This document shows, piece after piece, positions 1 to 8,820 of a stretch of DNA of 64,000 nucleotides; the stretch's first letter is position 1, and each line of letters opens with the position of its first letter. The stretch comes from an uncultured Lachnospiraceae bacterium (lineage in GTDB: Bacteria > Bacillota > Clostridia > Lachnospirales > Lachnospiraceae): contig CAJUNN010000005.1 of assembly GCA_910587955.1 (NCBI GenBank), positions 6,600 to 70,599 of the forward strand, read 5' to 3'. Position numbers and translations under genes: made by a program. A model generated the notes under the pieces. That model did no database searches, had not been told where the DNA came from, and saw only the letters and a list, made by a program, of their open reading frames with translations.

Positions 1-867
1 CAGGTTGAATTTTCCTCCTCCCAGGCTGTTTCCTCCCAAGGCAACCGCCAGTATCGCGTCCAGCTCATAGTTAAGCCCGATATTGTTGGAGTCCGCGGAG
101 CTTATCCGGGAAGCCCCTACAATCCCGGCAATTCCCGCCGCAAGGCCGCACACAACATAGCAGACAAAAATAATCTTTTCCGAATTTAATCCGGCGATCC
201 GGGAAGCCCGCTTATTAATTCCCACGCTCTGGATATACAGGCCCAGAGCTGTCTTTTTCAAAAGAATCATCATCACAGCCACGCAGAGGGCGGCAATAAT
301 AATCGGAGTAGGCATAAACCCTGCATAACCTCCGAAAAATTTAAAAGAATCGTTCCGCACATACACAATCAGATTGTTGCAGAGCAGAAGACCAATGGCC
401 CTTGCCGCAGAAAATAGAATCAGCGTAGCCACCATAGGCTGTACATTCAGATATGCCACCAGAAAGCCGTTGAAGGCACCGCAAAGACATCCCATCAGGA
501 TGCCGCCCAGCACGCCCGCCAGCAGGGGGACTGCCAGATCGCTGGTGGAGGATACGCCGTAACCGGCCAGCAGCATACAGCAGAACGACGCTGCCAGGGA
601 CATAACAGACCCCACGGAAATATCCGTTCCTGCAGAGGCCGACACCACCAGGGTCATGCCCACGGCCAGAATGGCAATCTCGCTGCCCCGGTTCAGAATA
701 TCAATCAAACGGCCGTAGAGAACGCCGTTGCGGACGGATATGGTAAAAAAGTTAAACGCAAAATTGCCGGAAGCGGCATCGTACAGAATATTTACCGCCA
801 TCACCAGCACCATGCAGAATATGGGAAGAAACAAAGGCATCCCTGTAATCTTTTTCGCTTTATTCAT
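1..867 (-). CDS. Sugar ABC transporter permease (partial, runs off left edge)
   Basis: Membrane permease of a ribose/galactose/arabinose-class (YtfT/RbsC-like, BPD_transp_2) ABC importer. Reading the minus strand from the ATG at 867 gives 289 codons without a stop to base 1. The protein begins MNKAKKITG and is made of hydrophobic helices, with family motifs such as the LAVGMTLVV stretch followed by GTDISVGSV. The C-terminal part is outside the window. The start overlaps the last 8 bases of the ATPase gene, typical of translational coupling. It completes the binding protein-ATPase-permease set, and the substrate is probably a pentose given the araA neighbour. Confidence 0.9.
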   Translation of the reverse strand, partial: MNKAKKITGMPLFLPIFCMVLVMAVNILYDAASGNFAFNFFTISVRNGVLYGRLIDILNRGSEIAILAVGMTLVVSASAGTDISVGSVMSLAASFCCMLLAGYGVSSTSDLAVPLLAGVLGGILMGCLCGAFNGFLVAYLNVQPMVATLILFSAARAIGLLLCNNLIVYVRNDSFKFFGGYAGFMPTPIIIAALCVAVMMILLKKTALGLYIQSVGINKRASRIAGLNSEKIIFVCYVVCGLAAGIAGIVGASRISSADSNNIGLNYELDAILAVALGGNSLGGGKFNL

Positions 868-2380
868 TCGCGCCACCTCCCGCGATTGCTTTCATCACGC
901 TCTCCTGGGTCAAACTCTCGGTAATCTCTCCCACCTTTGCTCCGTCCCGGAGAACTGCCATCTTCGTACAGGTACGAAGCATTTCTTCTATCTCGGAAGA
1001 GATAAAGATAATTCCCTTTCCTTCCTTCGCCAGCTTCAGCACCAGCTTTTGAATCTCCGTCTTGGTACCGATGTCGATTCCTCGGGTAGGCTCATCCAGG
1101 ATCAGGAAATCCGGATCCGTTGCCAGCCAGCGTCCCAGAATCACCTTCTGCTGGTTTCCGCCGGACAGCTGCCGGATCAGGGTCTCCCGGCTGGCCGTCT
1201 TGATTTGAAGCATTTCTATGTATTTGTCCGCCAGTTCTATCTGTTCCTTCATGGACAGAAGCCGGAACATTCCCCGCTTAGCCTGCAGGGCCAGGATAAT
1301 ATTCTCACGCACAGATAAATCGCCGATGATTCCCTCCGCTTTCCGGTCATCCGGCAGAAGGCCCATACCCAGATTCATGGCATCAATGGGCGCATGAATC
1401 TTCGCTTCTTTCCCGTCCACTTTCAAAGTTCCGGTCTGATTCTTATCTGCTCCGTAAATAACTCTTGCCAGCTCGCTGCGCCCGGAACCAAGAAGTCCCG
1501 TCAGGCCCACCACCTCGCCTTTATGAACCTTCAGATCAAAGGGTTTGATGGTTCCCTTGTGACTCATGCCTTGGGCGTCAATGAGAATATCCGCATCGCC
1601 AAATACCGGGGATTCTTCTGACTTGATGGACGCCAAATCATCAAAGTCTTTCCCCATCATGGCAGCTACCAGCTTCACCCTGGGAAGCTCTGCGATCGGG
1701 TATTCTCCCACCAGCTGTCCGTTCCGCAGCACCGTAATGCGATCGCAGACCGCGTACACCTGCTCCAGGAAATGGGTGACAAAGACAATGCCCACGCCCT
1801 TTTCCCGCAGCTGCCGCATGAGACGGAACAGCTTCTCCACCTCGTTGTCGTCCAGGGACGAGGTAGGCTCATCCAGAATCAGCACCTTACAGTCCATATC
1901 CACCGCACGGGCAATGGCGATCATTTGCTGCAGGGCCAGGGAATACTCTTCCAGATTCCGGGTTACGTCAATCTTCATATCCAGGTCCGCCATGATAGCT
2001 TCCGATTTCTTCACCATAGTTTTCCAGTCAATGGTCCCAAGCCTTGTCTTCGGCTCCCTGCCAATAAACAGATTCTCCGCCACACTTAAATTCGGGCAGA
2101 GGTTTACCTCCTGGTACACGGTGGAAATACCCTTCTTCTGGGCATCCAGCGTAGAATGATTTACCACAGGGCCTTCGATGCCCTCCACATGAATCTCACC
2201 GGCCTCAAATGCGTTGATACCGGTCAGACATTTAATAAGCGTTGATTTACCTGCGCCGTTCTCCCCCATCAGCGCATGAATCTCACCTTTTCGCAAGGTA
2301 AAATCCACATTATCAAGAGCCTTCACTCCTGGGAAAGTCATGGATATGCCGCGCATGGTCAATACTACATGATTGTCCAT
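860..2380 (-). CDS. Sugar ABC transporter ATP-binding protein (double ATPase, MglA/RbsA/YtfR type)
   Basis: 506 aa, two fused ABC ATPase domains, the usual size for monosaccharide importers. The first half has Walker A GENGAGKST at residues 39-47 and Walker B LILDEPTSS near 168-176. The second half has the degenerate Walker A GLLGSGRSE near 294, a strong signature LSGGNQQKV near 405, and Walker B LILDEPTRG near 428. It energises sugar uptake on the inner face of the membrane. It lies 110 bp downstream of the binding-protein gene, with a GC-rich hairpin in the gap, and overlaps the permease gene by 8 bp. Confidence 0.95.
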   Translation of the reverse strand: MDNHVVLTMRGISMTFPGVKALDNVDFTLRKGEIHALMGENGAGKSTLIKCLTGINAFEAGEIHVEGIEGPVVNHSTLDAQKKGISTVYQEVNLCPNLSVAENLFIGREPKTRLGTIDWKTMVKKSEAIMADLDMKIDVTRNLEEYSLALQQMIAIARAVDMDCKVLILDEPTSSLDDNEVEKLFRLMRQLREKGVGIVFVTHFLEQVYAVCDRITVLRNGQLVGEYPIAELPRVKLVAAMMGKDFDDLASIKSEESPVFGDADILIDAQGMSHKGTIKPFDLKVHKGEVVGLTGLLGSGRSELARVIYGADKNQTGTLKVDGKEAKIHAPIDAMNLGMGLLPDDRKAEGIIGDLSVRENIILALQAKRGMFRLLSMKEQIELADKYIEMLQIKTASRETLIRQLSGGNQQKVILGRWLATDPDFLILDEPTRGIDIGTKTEIQKLVLKLAKEGKGIIFISSEIEEMLRTCTKMAVLRDGAKVGEITESLTQESVMKAIAGGGANE

Positions 2381-2403
2381 CCTATTACATCCTTTCCGTT
2401 GAG

Positions 2404-2434
2404 AAAGGGGAGGCCCGTTTTCACCAGCCTCCCC
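2404..2434 (-). terminator. Intercistronic hairpin between binding protein and ATPase
   Basis: Perfect 8-bp stem GGGGAGGC/GCCTCCCC (2407-2414 with 2427-2434) and a 12-base loop, followed on the minus strand by a short TTTCTC tract. The U tract is weak, so a partial terminator or an mRNA-stabilising hairpin that keeps binding-protein mRNA in excess is more likely than full termination. Confidence 0.55.
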
Positions 2435-2490
2435 AGCTGCCAGCTGCTCCTTGTTTTCGCCCGGAATACTTCCCGCCGGCGTGAAATCAA

Positions 2491-3591
2491 TTAGTACTGT
2501 GCCGCAATAATCTCATCTGTTACAACCGTCAAATTCTGGGTCTCACCGTTTACTTCGATACTGGAAAGAATATCCTCGTTTACAAACCAGTGCTCTTCCA
2601 TGTAAACTTCCTTCTCCGGTGTTCCGCCGCTTGCCAGAGTCTTGATAACTTCCTCTACAAAAGGAGCTGCCAGCGGGTTGCACTCAAAGTCTGCGTTGAT
2701 GTCGCCGGATTTTACAAACTCAAGACCGGCCGAGCAGGCGTCAAAGGAAATCAGAATCACATCGCCGTTTACGCCGTAGGAAACGCCGGCCTGCTTCATA
2801 GCATCCATAGCACCGAAAGCTTCGTTATCGTTCTGGCATACAACTACATTGAATTTTCCTTCATAGGACTTGCAGTAGGACTCCATTACCTCTGCTCCGC
2901 CGTCCTGTGTGAAATCTCCGCTCTGAGAATCCAGGATGGTCCATCCTTCTCTGTCGGCAATCTCTTTGAAGCCTTCCGTACGTCCGATGGTTGCGGATGC
3001 GCCGGTGGAACCTTCGATTACAAGTGCGTTAATCTCCGTAATGCCCTTCTCTGCCGCATAAGCCTTCAGCCACTCGCCTGCCGCAAGACCCTCTGTCTTG
3101 AAGTTGGAGCCTACCCAGGATACATACTTGTCGGAATCATCAATGGTACGGTCGATTACAATAACCGGGATTCCGGCATCCTCGCACTCAGTCAGTACGG
3201 TGTCCCAACCGGTGGAAACAATGGGGTCGATGATGATGTAGTCTACATCCTGCTCAATAAATCCGCGGACCGCCTCCAGCTGTACAGCGGAATCATTGTC
3301 ACAGTCTACGAACTGAAGGTCGTAGCCGTTCTCTGCGGAAAAGACATCCTGGCAGGACTTGGTAGAAGCGGTACGCCAGTCGGATTCGTGTCCTACCTGT
3401 GCGAAACCAATGGTGATCACGTCGCCGGATGCTGCAGGCGCCTCCGTCTCCGGAGCCTCGGCGTCATTTCCTGCAGGCGCTTCCGTCTCGGCAGGTGCCT
3501 GAGCCGGCGCCTCTTCCTTGGAACCGCAGCCTGCCAGCATAGTGGCCGTCATAGCTGCGCACAGCAGTAAACCAATAAGTTTTCTTTTCAT
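2491..3591 (-). CDS. Sugar-binding lipoprotein of ABC transporter (YtfQ/RbsB type)
   Basis: 366 aa periplasmic-binding-protein-like lipoprotein (Peripla_BP_4 class). A basic N-terminus, hydrophobic core and lipobox LAGC (lipid-modified Cys22) are followed by an Ala/Pro/Glu-rich linker to about residue 55. The ligand-binding fold starts near ITIGFAQVG, and the WRTASTKS and DCDNDSAVQ stretches are typical of galactofuranose/arabinose-type binders. The ATG has a GGGAGG site nine bases upstream. It captures the sugar outside the membrane for the ATPase and permease encoded next. The adjacent YesM/YesN pair probably controls it. Confidence 0.94.
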   Translation of the reverse strand: MKRKLIGLLLCAAMTATMLAGCGSKEEAPAQAPAETEAPAGNDAEAPETEAPAASGDVITIGFAQVGHESDWRTASTKSCQDVFSAENGYDLQFVDCDNDSAVQLEAVRGFIEQDVDYIIIDPIVSTGWDTVLTECEDAGIPVIVIDRTIDDSDKYVSWVGSNFKTEGLAAGEWLKAYAAEKGITEINALVIEGSTGASATIGRTEGFKEIADREGWTILDSQSGDFTQDGGAEVMESYCKSYEGKFNVVVCQNDNEAFGAMDAMKQAGVSYGVNGDVILISFDACSAGLEFVKSGDINADFECNPLAAPFVEEVIKTLASGGTPEKEVYMEEHWFVNEDILSSIEVNGETQNLTVVTDEIIAAQY

Positions 3592-3715
3592 GATGAAAAG
3601 CCTCCCTGTTCTTTTTTAGCCGGTCTTTTTTTGGCTATGCCATAATATTACAGGGATCCGGATTTTCAGGATACGGAGATCCTTCGGAATTAGGTTCAGT
3701 TTTTTACTAATTTTT

Positions 3716-3733
3716 GAACAAACCATGAACAAA
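3716..3733. promoter_or_regulatory. Direct repeats upstream of the binding-protein gene
   Basis: Two GAACAAA heptamers at 3716-3722 and 3727-3733, 11 bp apart, lie in the 173-bp gap before the binding-protein gene. Tandem half-sites one helical turn apart are what an AraC-type response regulator would bind. Assignment to the YesN regulator is inference. Confidence 0.35.
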
Positions 3734-3764
3734 GTTTGTTTTTTTACGGAAAAAGTTCATAAAT

Positions 3765-5219
3765 TTACGCCATATCCTCAATATCCTCTGCCGGAATCAC
3801 CGCCTGCACTTCCGTCCACTCCCCATAGACACTGTCCAAAGCCAGGCCGTATTCCGGCCCATAGTTGAGCCGGAGCCTCTGCTGAATGTTAAAGAGGCCG
3901 AAGCCGGATGGGTCCTTGAGATCCAGCTCTCCGCTGACAATGCGCCGCACCCGGTTAAGTTTCTCCGGCTCCATGCCTTTTCCGTTGTCCCATACAGAAA
4001 AAACCAGTTTGCTTCCCTGCCGTTTCCCGGTCACCCGGATACGTCCCATGCCGCGCTTATTTTTAATACCGTGGTACAGGGCATTTTCTACCATGGGCTG
4101 CAGGGTCAGCTTGAGAATCCGGTACTGGTACAGTTCTTCCGGAATGCAGATTTCATAATCCAGAATGTCCCGGTAACGGAATTTTTGAATCTGCAGATAG
4201 CTGCGGATATGGGCTTCCTCCTCCTGCACGGAAATATAGTCCCGTCCTTTGCTTAAGGTAGTGCGGAAAAAGTCCGAGAGGGCAGATACCATCATCACCA
4301 CCTGTTCTTTCTCGCCTGCCTCTGCCAGCCAGATAATGGTGTCCAGGGTATTGTAGAGAAAATGGGGATTGATCTGGGCCTGCAAAAGCTTTAATTCCGT
4401 GGCCCGCAGGTTCAGCTGCTCCACCCGGATATCCTCCACCAGATTGCCGATGCGCTCTACCATCTGGTTGAAGCTGGCGTTTAAAACAGCCAGTTCATCT
4501 CCGCTTCCTTCCCTGGCACGTACCGCAAAATCTCCGCTCCCGGCCAGGGCCGTCACTTCGCAGAGATTTCGTATGGGTTCCGTGATGCCTGTCATAATCC
4601 TGCGGCTGATAAACAAGGCGCCTGCCAGAATCACCGCAAAGATTCCGCCCCCCATCCACACAGCCTGATCTACATCCGCCCGGATTCCCTCCCGCAGGGC
4701 CTCCAGGTTGGTCGTCTCATAGTAAATATATTTCTGTATCTGTTCCTGAATCAGCTCCGTAAGAATACGGATATTCAGATCCAGGCGCCCCATATTGATG
4801 TCGTAGGAGCCGCCGGCCAGAGCATCCGCTTCAATCTCTTCCACCCGGTCTTCCAGGGTATTCAGGCTTTTCAAAATCCCTTTCAGCCGGTTTCTGGCGT
4901 AATCGGCATCCGCTGTCTCGTAAAGTCCCTGGAAAACCTCTCTGGCTTCCTCAATCATCAGATGGGGCTGCTCCGTATCCACCAGCTCTTCCGCCCGTTC
5001 TGCGTTAGCCACAATGATATACATGATGTAATCAATGTCTTTTTTGAAATCAATGTTGTAGGCATTTGCCTTGGAAATATTTTCCACAACCGCATCGTAC
5101 CGCAGCGAAAACTGCCGGACCAGAGACAACAGATAGACAATCATCACAGTCAGCGGTATCAGGCAGACCAGAAGGAGCATATTCAAGCGCTTTTTGATTG
5201 AAGAATCCTTTTTCCACAT
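3765..5219 (-). CDS. Sensor histidine kinase, YesM/LytS-like
   Basis: 484 aa membrane sensor kinase. Transmembrane segments lie at about 14-34 and 188-206 and enclose a roughly 150-residue extracellular helical sensor. A HAMP linker follows (about 207-260), then the His_kinase box INPHFLYNTLD with phospho-acceptor His286, and a HATPase_c domain with the N box (MVENALYHG) and a G box (DNGKGM). It sits 34 bp downstream of the response regulator gene and just upstream of the sugar ABC genes, so it probably senses an extracellular sugar or the loaded binding protein. Confidence 0.95.
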   Translation of the reverse strand: MWKKDSSIKKRLNMLLLVCLIPLTVMIVYLLSLVRQFSLRYDAVVENISKANAYNIDFKKDIDYIMYIIVANAERAEELVDTEQPHLMIEEAREVFQGLYETADADYARNRLKGILKSLNTLEDRVEEIEADALAGGSYDINMGRLDLNIRILTELIQEQIQKYIYYETTNLEALREGIRADVDQAVWMGGGIFAVILAGALFISRRIMTGITEPIRNLCEVTALAGSGDFAVRAREGSGDELAVLNASFNQMVERIGNLVEDIRVEQLNLRATELKLLQAQINPHFLYNTLDTIIWLAEAGEKEQVVMMVSALSDFFRTTLSKGRDYISVQEEEAHIRSYLQIQKFRYRDILDYEICIPEELYQYRILKLTLQPMVENALYHGIKNKRGMGRIRVTGKRQGSKLVFSVWDNGKGMEPEKLNRVRRIVSGELDLKDPSGFGLFNIQQRLRLNYGPEYGLALDSVYGEWTEVQAVIPAEDIEDMA

Positions 5220-5253
5220 AATTTTTCCTCCGGCCGCAGCTTGCTAAATACTG

Positions 5254-6867
5254 CTAGGCCTTCGCCCGGAATTCTCTGGGCGTACATTCCTGGGTCTTCT
5301 TGAAAAGATAACTGAAATAATGAGGGTCCCGGTAACCTACCGCAAAGGCGATCTCCGCCGTCTTCATAGAAGTGCTGCGCAAAAGCTCTCTGGCCTTTTC
5401 CATCCGAACAGAAGTAAGAAACTCAATAAAGGTCTGTCCTGTCTCCTGGCTGAAAATGGTGCTGAAATGGTTGGGACTTAGATTCACGCTGGCAGCCGTC
5501 ATATTCAGGGAGATCTCCTCATTGTCAAAATTCTGCTCGATAAAGCTCTTGGCATCCTTTAAAAGAGAACTGTATTTCTTCTGAGACACCGTCTCCCGTA
5601 TTTCCAGGACTGCCTCCAGCACCCGGTTTAAATATTCCTTGGTCTGTTCTGCCGTGGCAAACACGGCTGTCATGTTCTGAAAATCCCCGCAGCGCTCGAT
5701 CAGCTCTCCGGCCGGAAACCCCAGCTGCTGTACCTGGGCGGCGGCCGTAAAATAAAAATCCATCGTCACATACTGCCGGAACAAGAGGGACTGAACATTC
5801 TTCTCCCCCAGGCTGTTGAAATATTCGTCCAGGAAATGGCGGGACTGGCTTTTTAATCCTGTCTTTAGAAAATTTTCCAGGACCTTCCGGTCCATCCGGT
5901 CTGCGTTGAGTGCCGCCAGACGAAACTCCTCCGCATCCGGAATTTGCGCCTCTTCCCGGCCGCTCTCAATAATCTGGTTCCGTTCCTTAAGATAGCGGTA
6001 GGCAAAGGCCCGGTTTGCCTCCTCAAAACAGCGGTTCAGTTCGCTTAAACGTCCCACAGGCACGCCGAGGCCTCCGAAGTACTCTACCTTTCCATAGGAG
6101 CGGATGGTGCTCTGCAGCTGATTAAGAAATTCCTGCTGCTGCTCTTCCAATCCCCTGTTCTCTGTCTCTTTCAGGACAAAAGCCCATCCCTCCAGGCCCA
6201 GCTCCACCATCAAAGCCCCGGGAATCTTCTCCGTCATCTCCTCGATCGCCCTTGTAACCGTATTCTGCTCCTCAGAGTAAGCCTCCATCTCCCCGCCGGA
6301 GAAAATCTGAAACAAAAGAATATTGTAGCGGTTGGCAGCCAGCTCCAAGCCGATCTCCCGCCCCTCTTTGAGAAGGGCCGACACCGATTTATTCCCCGAC
6401 ACCAGGCTCCGGAAAAATTTCTGTCTGGCAAGCTGGGTATTCTCCAGGCGTTCCCGCTCAAACGTCTTTAAAAACTGCCGCTGTTCCTGCTCTTCCTCCA
6501 CCAGCTTTCCCACCTTTTTCACTGCTTCCAGAAGCTGCGCCCCGGATACAGGCTTAACCAGATAATCCGTAATGCCGATGCTGATTCCCTCCTTGGCATA
6601 TTCGAACTCGTCGTAACCGCTTAAGACAATGATTTTCATATCCGGCATTTCCTGCTTTACCAGACGGCTCAATTCCAGCCCGTCCATAAAAGGCATCCGT
6701 ATATCCGTGATCAGAATATCCGGCCGTGTCTTCTGAATGAGGGGATAGGCCATCTCTCCGTCGCTGGCTTCCCCGGCAAAAGAAAAACCCTCCTGCTCCC
6801 AGGGAATGTTGTTCTTGATGCCCTCCCGCATTACCACTTCATCTTCTACCAGAAATACTTTCAGCAT
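5254..6867 (-). CDS. Response regulator, YesN type with AraC-family output domain
   Basis: 537 aa. The N-terminal receiver domain has acidic residues VEDE at 7-10, phospho-acceptor Asp55 in ITDIRMP and Lys105 in YLVKP. A long middle region (about 130-420) of the YesN type follows. The C-terminal AraC double helix-turn-helix is at about 435-535, with the AFAVGYRDPHYFS signature. The ATG has GGAGAG close upstream. It is the cytoplasmic partner of the adjacent YesM kinase and most likely activates the sugar importer genes. A short copy of the dispersed palindromic element lies in its leader. Confidence 0.95.
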   Translation of the reverse strand: MLKVFLVEDEVVMREGIKNNIPWEQEGFSFAGEASDGEMAYPLIQKTRPDILITDIRMPFMDGLELSRLVKQEMPDMKIIVLSGYDEFEYAKEGISIGITDYLVKPVSGAQLLEAVKKVGKLVEEEQEQRQFLKTFERERLENTQLARQKFFRSLVSGNKSVSALLKEGREIGLELAANRYNILLFQIFSGGEMEAYSEEQNTVTRAIEEMTEKIPGALMVELGLEGWAFVLKETENRGLEEQQQEFLNQLQSTIRSYGKVEYFGGLGVPVGRLSELNRCFEEANRAFAYRYLKERNQIIESGREEAQIPDAEEFRLAALNADRMDRKVLENFLKTGLKSQSRHFLDEYFNSLGEKNVQSLLFRQYVTMDFYFTAAAQVQQLGFPAGELIERCGDFQNMTAVFATAEQTKEYLNRVLEAVLEIRETVSQKKYSSLLKDAKSFIEQNFDNEEISLNMTAASVNLSPNHFSTIFSQETGQTFIEFLTSVRMEKARELLRSTSMKTAEIAFAVGYRDPHYFSYLFKKTQECTPREFRAKA

Positions 6868-6942
6868 GTTCTCTCTCCATCCGCAGCCAAAAAGAGAGGA
6901 CGCGCATGGTGACTCTTCACAATATGCACATCCTCTATTTTC

Positions 6943-6992
6943 AGTTCTCCATACGCCCTCTCTGCATTCTGCACCGGGCTTTTGCTGTTTTT
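6943..6992 (-). repeat. Dispersed palindromic element, short copy (site E, 50 bp)
   Basis: Deletion derivative of the roughly 106-bp family. On the minus strand it keeps the left end (AACAGCAAAAGCCCG) and the right end (GAGGGCGTATGGAGAACT), with only a TGCA-gaa-TGCA mini-stem between the outer GCCC/GGGC pair. The araB stop region (CTGCGGAACTAA) is formed from the unit boundary sequence. Confidence 0.75.
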
Positions 6993-8589
6993 AGTTCCGC
7001 AGGCTCTCCACCGCCGCCCGCTCAATGGCAAGTCCTGCCGTGTAGCGCTCAATAAAGGCATCGAAGCCTTCCACATCCGCCGCATCCGGCTCTGCCTTCA
7101 CGCCTGTCTCTCCTGCAAATACTTTCTCCCGGAGATAAGCACCCAGGCTTTCCCCTTCCTCCCGGTGCTTCCTATAAGCTGCCAGCAGGGCAATGCCCCA
7201 GGCTCCGCCTTCCCCGGCTGTCTCCATGACTACTACCGGAACGTTCATGGCCGCAGCCACGATTTTCTGTCCCACGCCCTTGGTTTTGAATAACCCGCCA
7301 TGGCCCAGAACCTCATCCGCCTGCACACCTTCTTCCTTGAACAGGATATCCAGTCCTGTCTTCAAAGCGCCCAGGGCTGTGAAAAGATGAACCCTCATAA
7401 AGTTGGCAAGAGTAAAGCGGCTCTCCGGCCTGCGCACAAAGAGCGGACGTCCCTCCTCAAAGCCCGTAAGATGCTCGCCGGAAAAGTAATTGTAGGCCAG
7501 AAGGCCGCCACAGTCCGGATCTCCGTCCAAAGCCTTGTTATAGAGGGTTCCAAAGAGCTTATTCATATCCACTTCCACGCCGAAGCTCTCTGCAAACTCC
7601 TTAAAGAGGCCCACCCAGGCATTCAAATCCGAGGTGCAGTTGTTGCAGTGGACCATACCCACCAGGCTGCCGTCCGGCGTGGTCACCATGTCAATCTCCG
7701 GGTGTACCTTTTTCAGCTCATGCTCCAGGACAATCATGGCAAAGACGGAGGTGCCCGCAGAAATATTTCCCGTGCGCTGCTTCACGCTGTTGGTGGCTGC
7801 CATACCCGTGCCGGCGTCTCCTTCCGGCGGACAGCAGGGAATCCCTGCCTGAAGCTCGCCCGATACATCCAGAAGCTTTGCACCCTCCTCCGTCAGTGCC
7901 CCGGCATCTTCGCCGGCACAGAGAACCTCCGGAAGAATCCGGGAAAGCTTCCAGGGATATTCTTTATCTGCAATCAGAGTGTCAAACTGATCTATCATAC
8001 GACCGTAGAATTTCTTCGTCCCGGTATCGATGGGAAACATGCCGGAGGCTTCCCCTATGCCCATCACTCTTTTCCCTGTAAGTTTCCAGTGAATATAACC
8101 GGAAAGGGTAGTCATATAGTCAATCCGGGGCAGATGCTCCTCCCCGTTCAATACCGCCTGATACAGATGTGCAATGCTCCACCGCTGAGGAATCTGATAA
8201 TTGAAAAGCTTTGTCAATTCCTCAGATGCCTGTCCGGTAATGGTATTTCTCCAGGTACGGAAAGGAACCAGCTGGTTTCCCTCCTTGTCAAACACCAGAT
8301 ACCCGTGCATCATGGCACTGATTCCCAAGGCTCCCACTGTAGTAAGCTTTACGCCGTACCGCTCCTGCACATCCGCTTTCAGGGCCTGATAGCTTCCCCG
8401 AAGGCCTTTCCAGACTTCCTCCAGAGCATAGGTCCAGATGCCGTTCTCAAGCTGGTTCTCCCAGTCGTAGCTTCCGCTGGCAATGGGCTTGTGGGCCTCG
8501 TCAATCAGCACCGCCTTGATCCGGGTGGAGCCCAGCTCAATGCCAAGGGCTGTCTTTCCCTCTAAAATTGCCTGCTTTAAATCACTCAT
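6991..8589 (-). CDS. araB: FGGY-family carbohydrate kinase, probable L-ribulokinase
   Basis: 532 aa sugar kinase of the FGGY/actin-like fold. The N-terminal phosphate-1 motif is [15 protein letters not shown] (residues 17-31). The second domain carries the ATP-binding GTSVFAM and [10 protein letters not shown] motifs and the C-terminal [11 protein letters not shown] stretch. It would phosphorylate L-ribulose made by the adjacent araA product. The sequence differs from enteric AraB and resembles the clostridial kinase often annotated as xylulokinase-like, so the symbol rests partly on context. The start has an AGGAGG site that is the end of the upstream palindromic element. No araD (ribulose-5-phosphate 4-epimerase) is in the window. 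Confidence 0.85.
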   Translation of the reverse strand: MSDLKQAILEGKTALGIELGSTRIKAVLIDEAHKPIASGSYDWENQLENGIWTYALEEVWKGLRGSYQALKADVQERYGVKLTTVGALGISAMMHGYLVFDKEGNQLVPFRTWRNTITGQASEELTKLFNYQIPQRWSIAHLYQAVLNGEEHLPRIDYMTTLSGYIHWKLTGKRVMGIGEASGMFPIDTGTKKFYGRMIDQFDTLIADKEYPWKLSRILPEVLCAGEDAGALTEEGAKLLDVSGELQAGIPCCPPEGDAGTGMAATNSVKQRTGNISAGTSVFAMIVLEHELKKVHPEIDMVTTPDGSLVGMVHCNNCTSDLNAWVGLFKEFAESFGVEVDMNKLFGTLYNKALDGDPDCGGLLAYNYFSGEHLTGFEEGRPLFVRRPESRFTLANFMRVHLFTALGALKTGLDILFKEEGVQADEVLGHGGLFKTKGVGQKIVAAAMNVPVVVMETAGEGGAWGIALLAAYRKHREEGESLGAYLREKVFAGETGVKAEPDAADVEGFDAFIERYTAGLAIERAAVESLRN

Positions 8590-8605
8590 AGCGACCTCCT
8601 ATTCC

Positions 8606-8705
8606 AGTTCCGCATCGCCCTCTCAAAGCCCCTTTTCTGGCAGCATTTCCGGCCGCACTGCGTCCGGAAACCCTGCCGGGCTTTGTTCGGGAACTTGCTG
8701 ATTCC
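8606..8705 (-). repeat. Dispersed palindromic element, full copy (site C, unit 1)
   Basis: 100-bp unit directly upstream of the araB ribosome binding site. On the minus strand it folds with a middle stem AAAGCCC/GGGCTTT and inner stems GGCAG/CTGCC and TTTCCGG/CCGGAAA around a GCA/TGC tip. It ends TGCGGAACTGGAATAGGAGG, which supplies the Shine-Dalgarno sequence of the next gene. Head-to-tail with unit 2. Confidence 0.85.
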
Positions 8706-8811
8706 AGTTCCGCTCCATCCCTGCTGCGCCTTCTTACCGGCAGAGACTCCAGCCGCATTCTGCTTCCGGAATCTCTGCCGGGCGCTTCCGGGATTTCGCT
8801 GTTTTGATTCC
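8706..8811 (-). repeat. Dispersed palindromic element, full copy (site C, unit 2)
   Basis: 106-bp unit tandem to unit 1, starting just after the araA stop codon. Inner stem CCGGCAGAGA/TCTCTGCCGG (10 bp, perfect), middle stem GCGCC/GGCGC, outer TCCC/GGGA. Stem sequences differ from unit 1 but pairing is kept. Confidence 0.85.
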
Positions 8812-8820
8812 AGTTCTCGT

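Noticed and set aside
7300..8565. 421-codon plus-strand reading frame opposite araB
   Set aside because: It is the mirror of a well-supported kinase gene, has no ribosome binding site and no family motifs.
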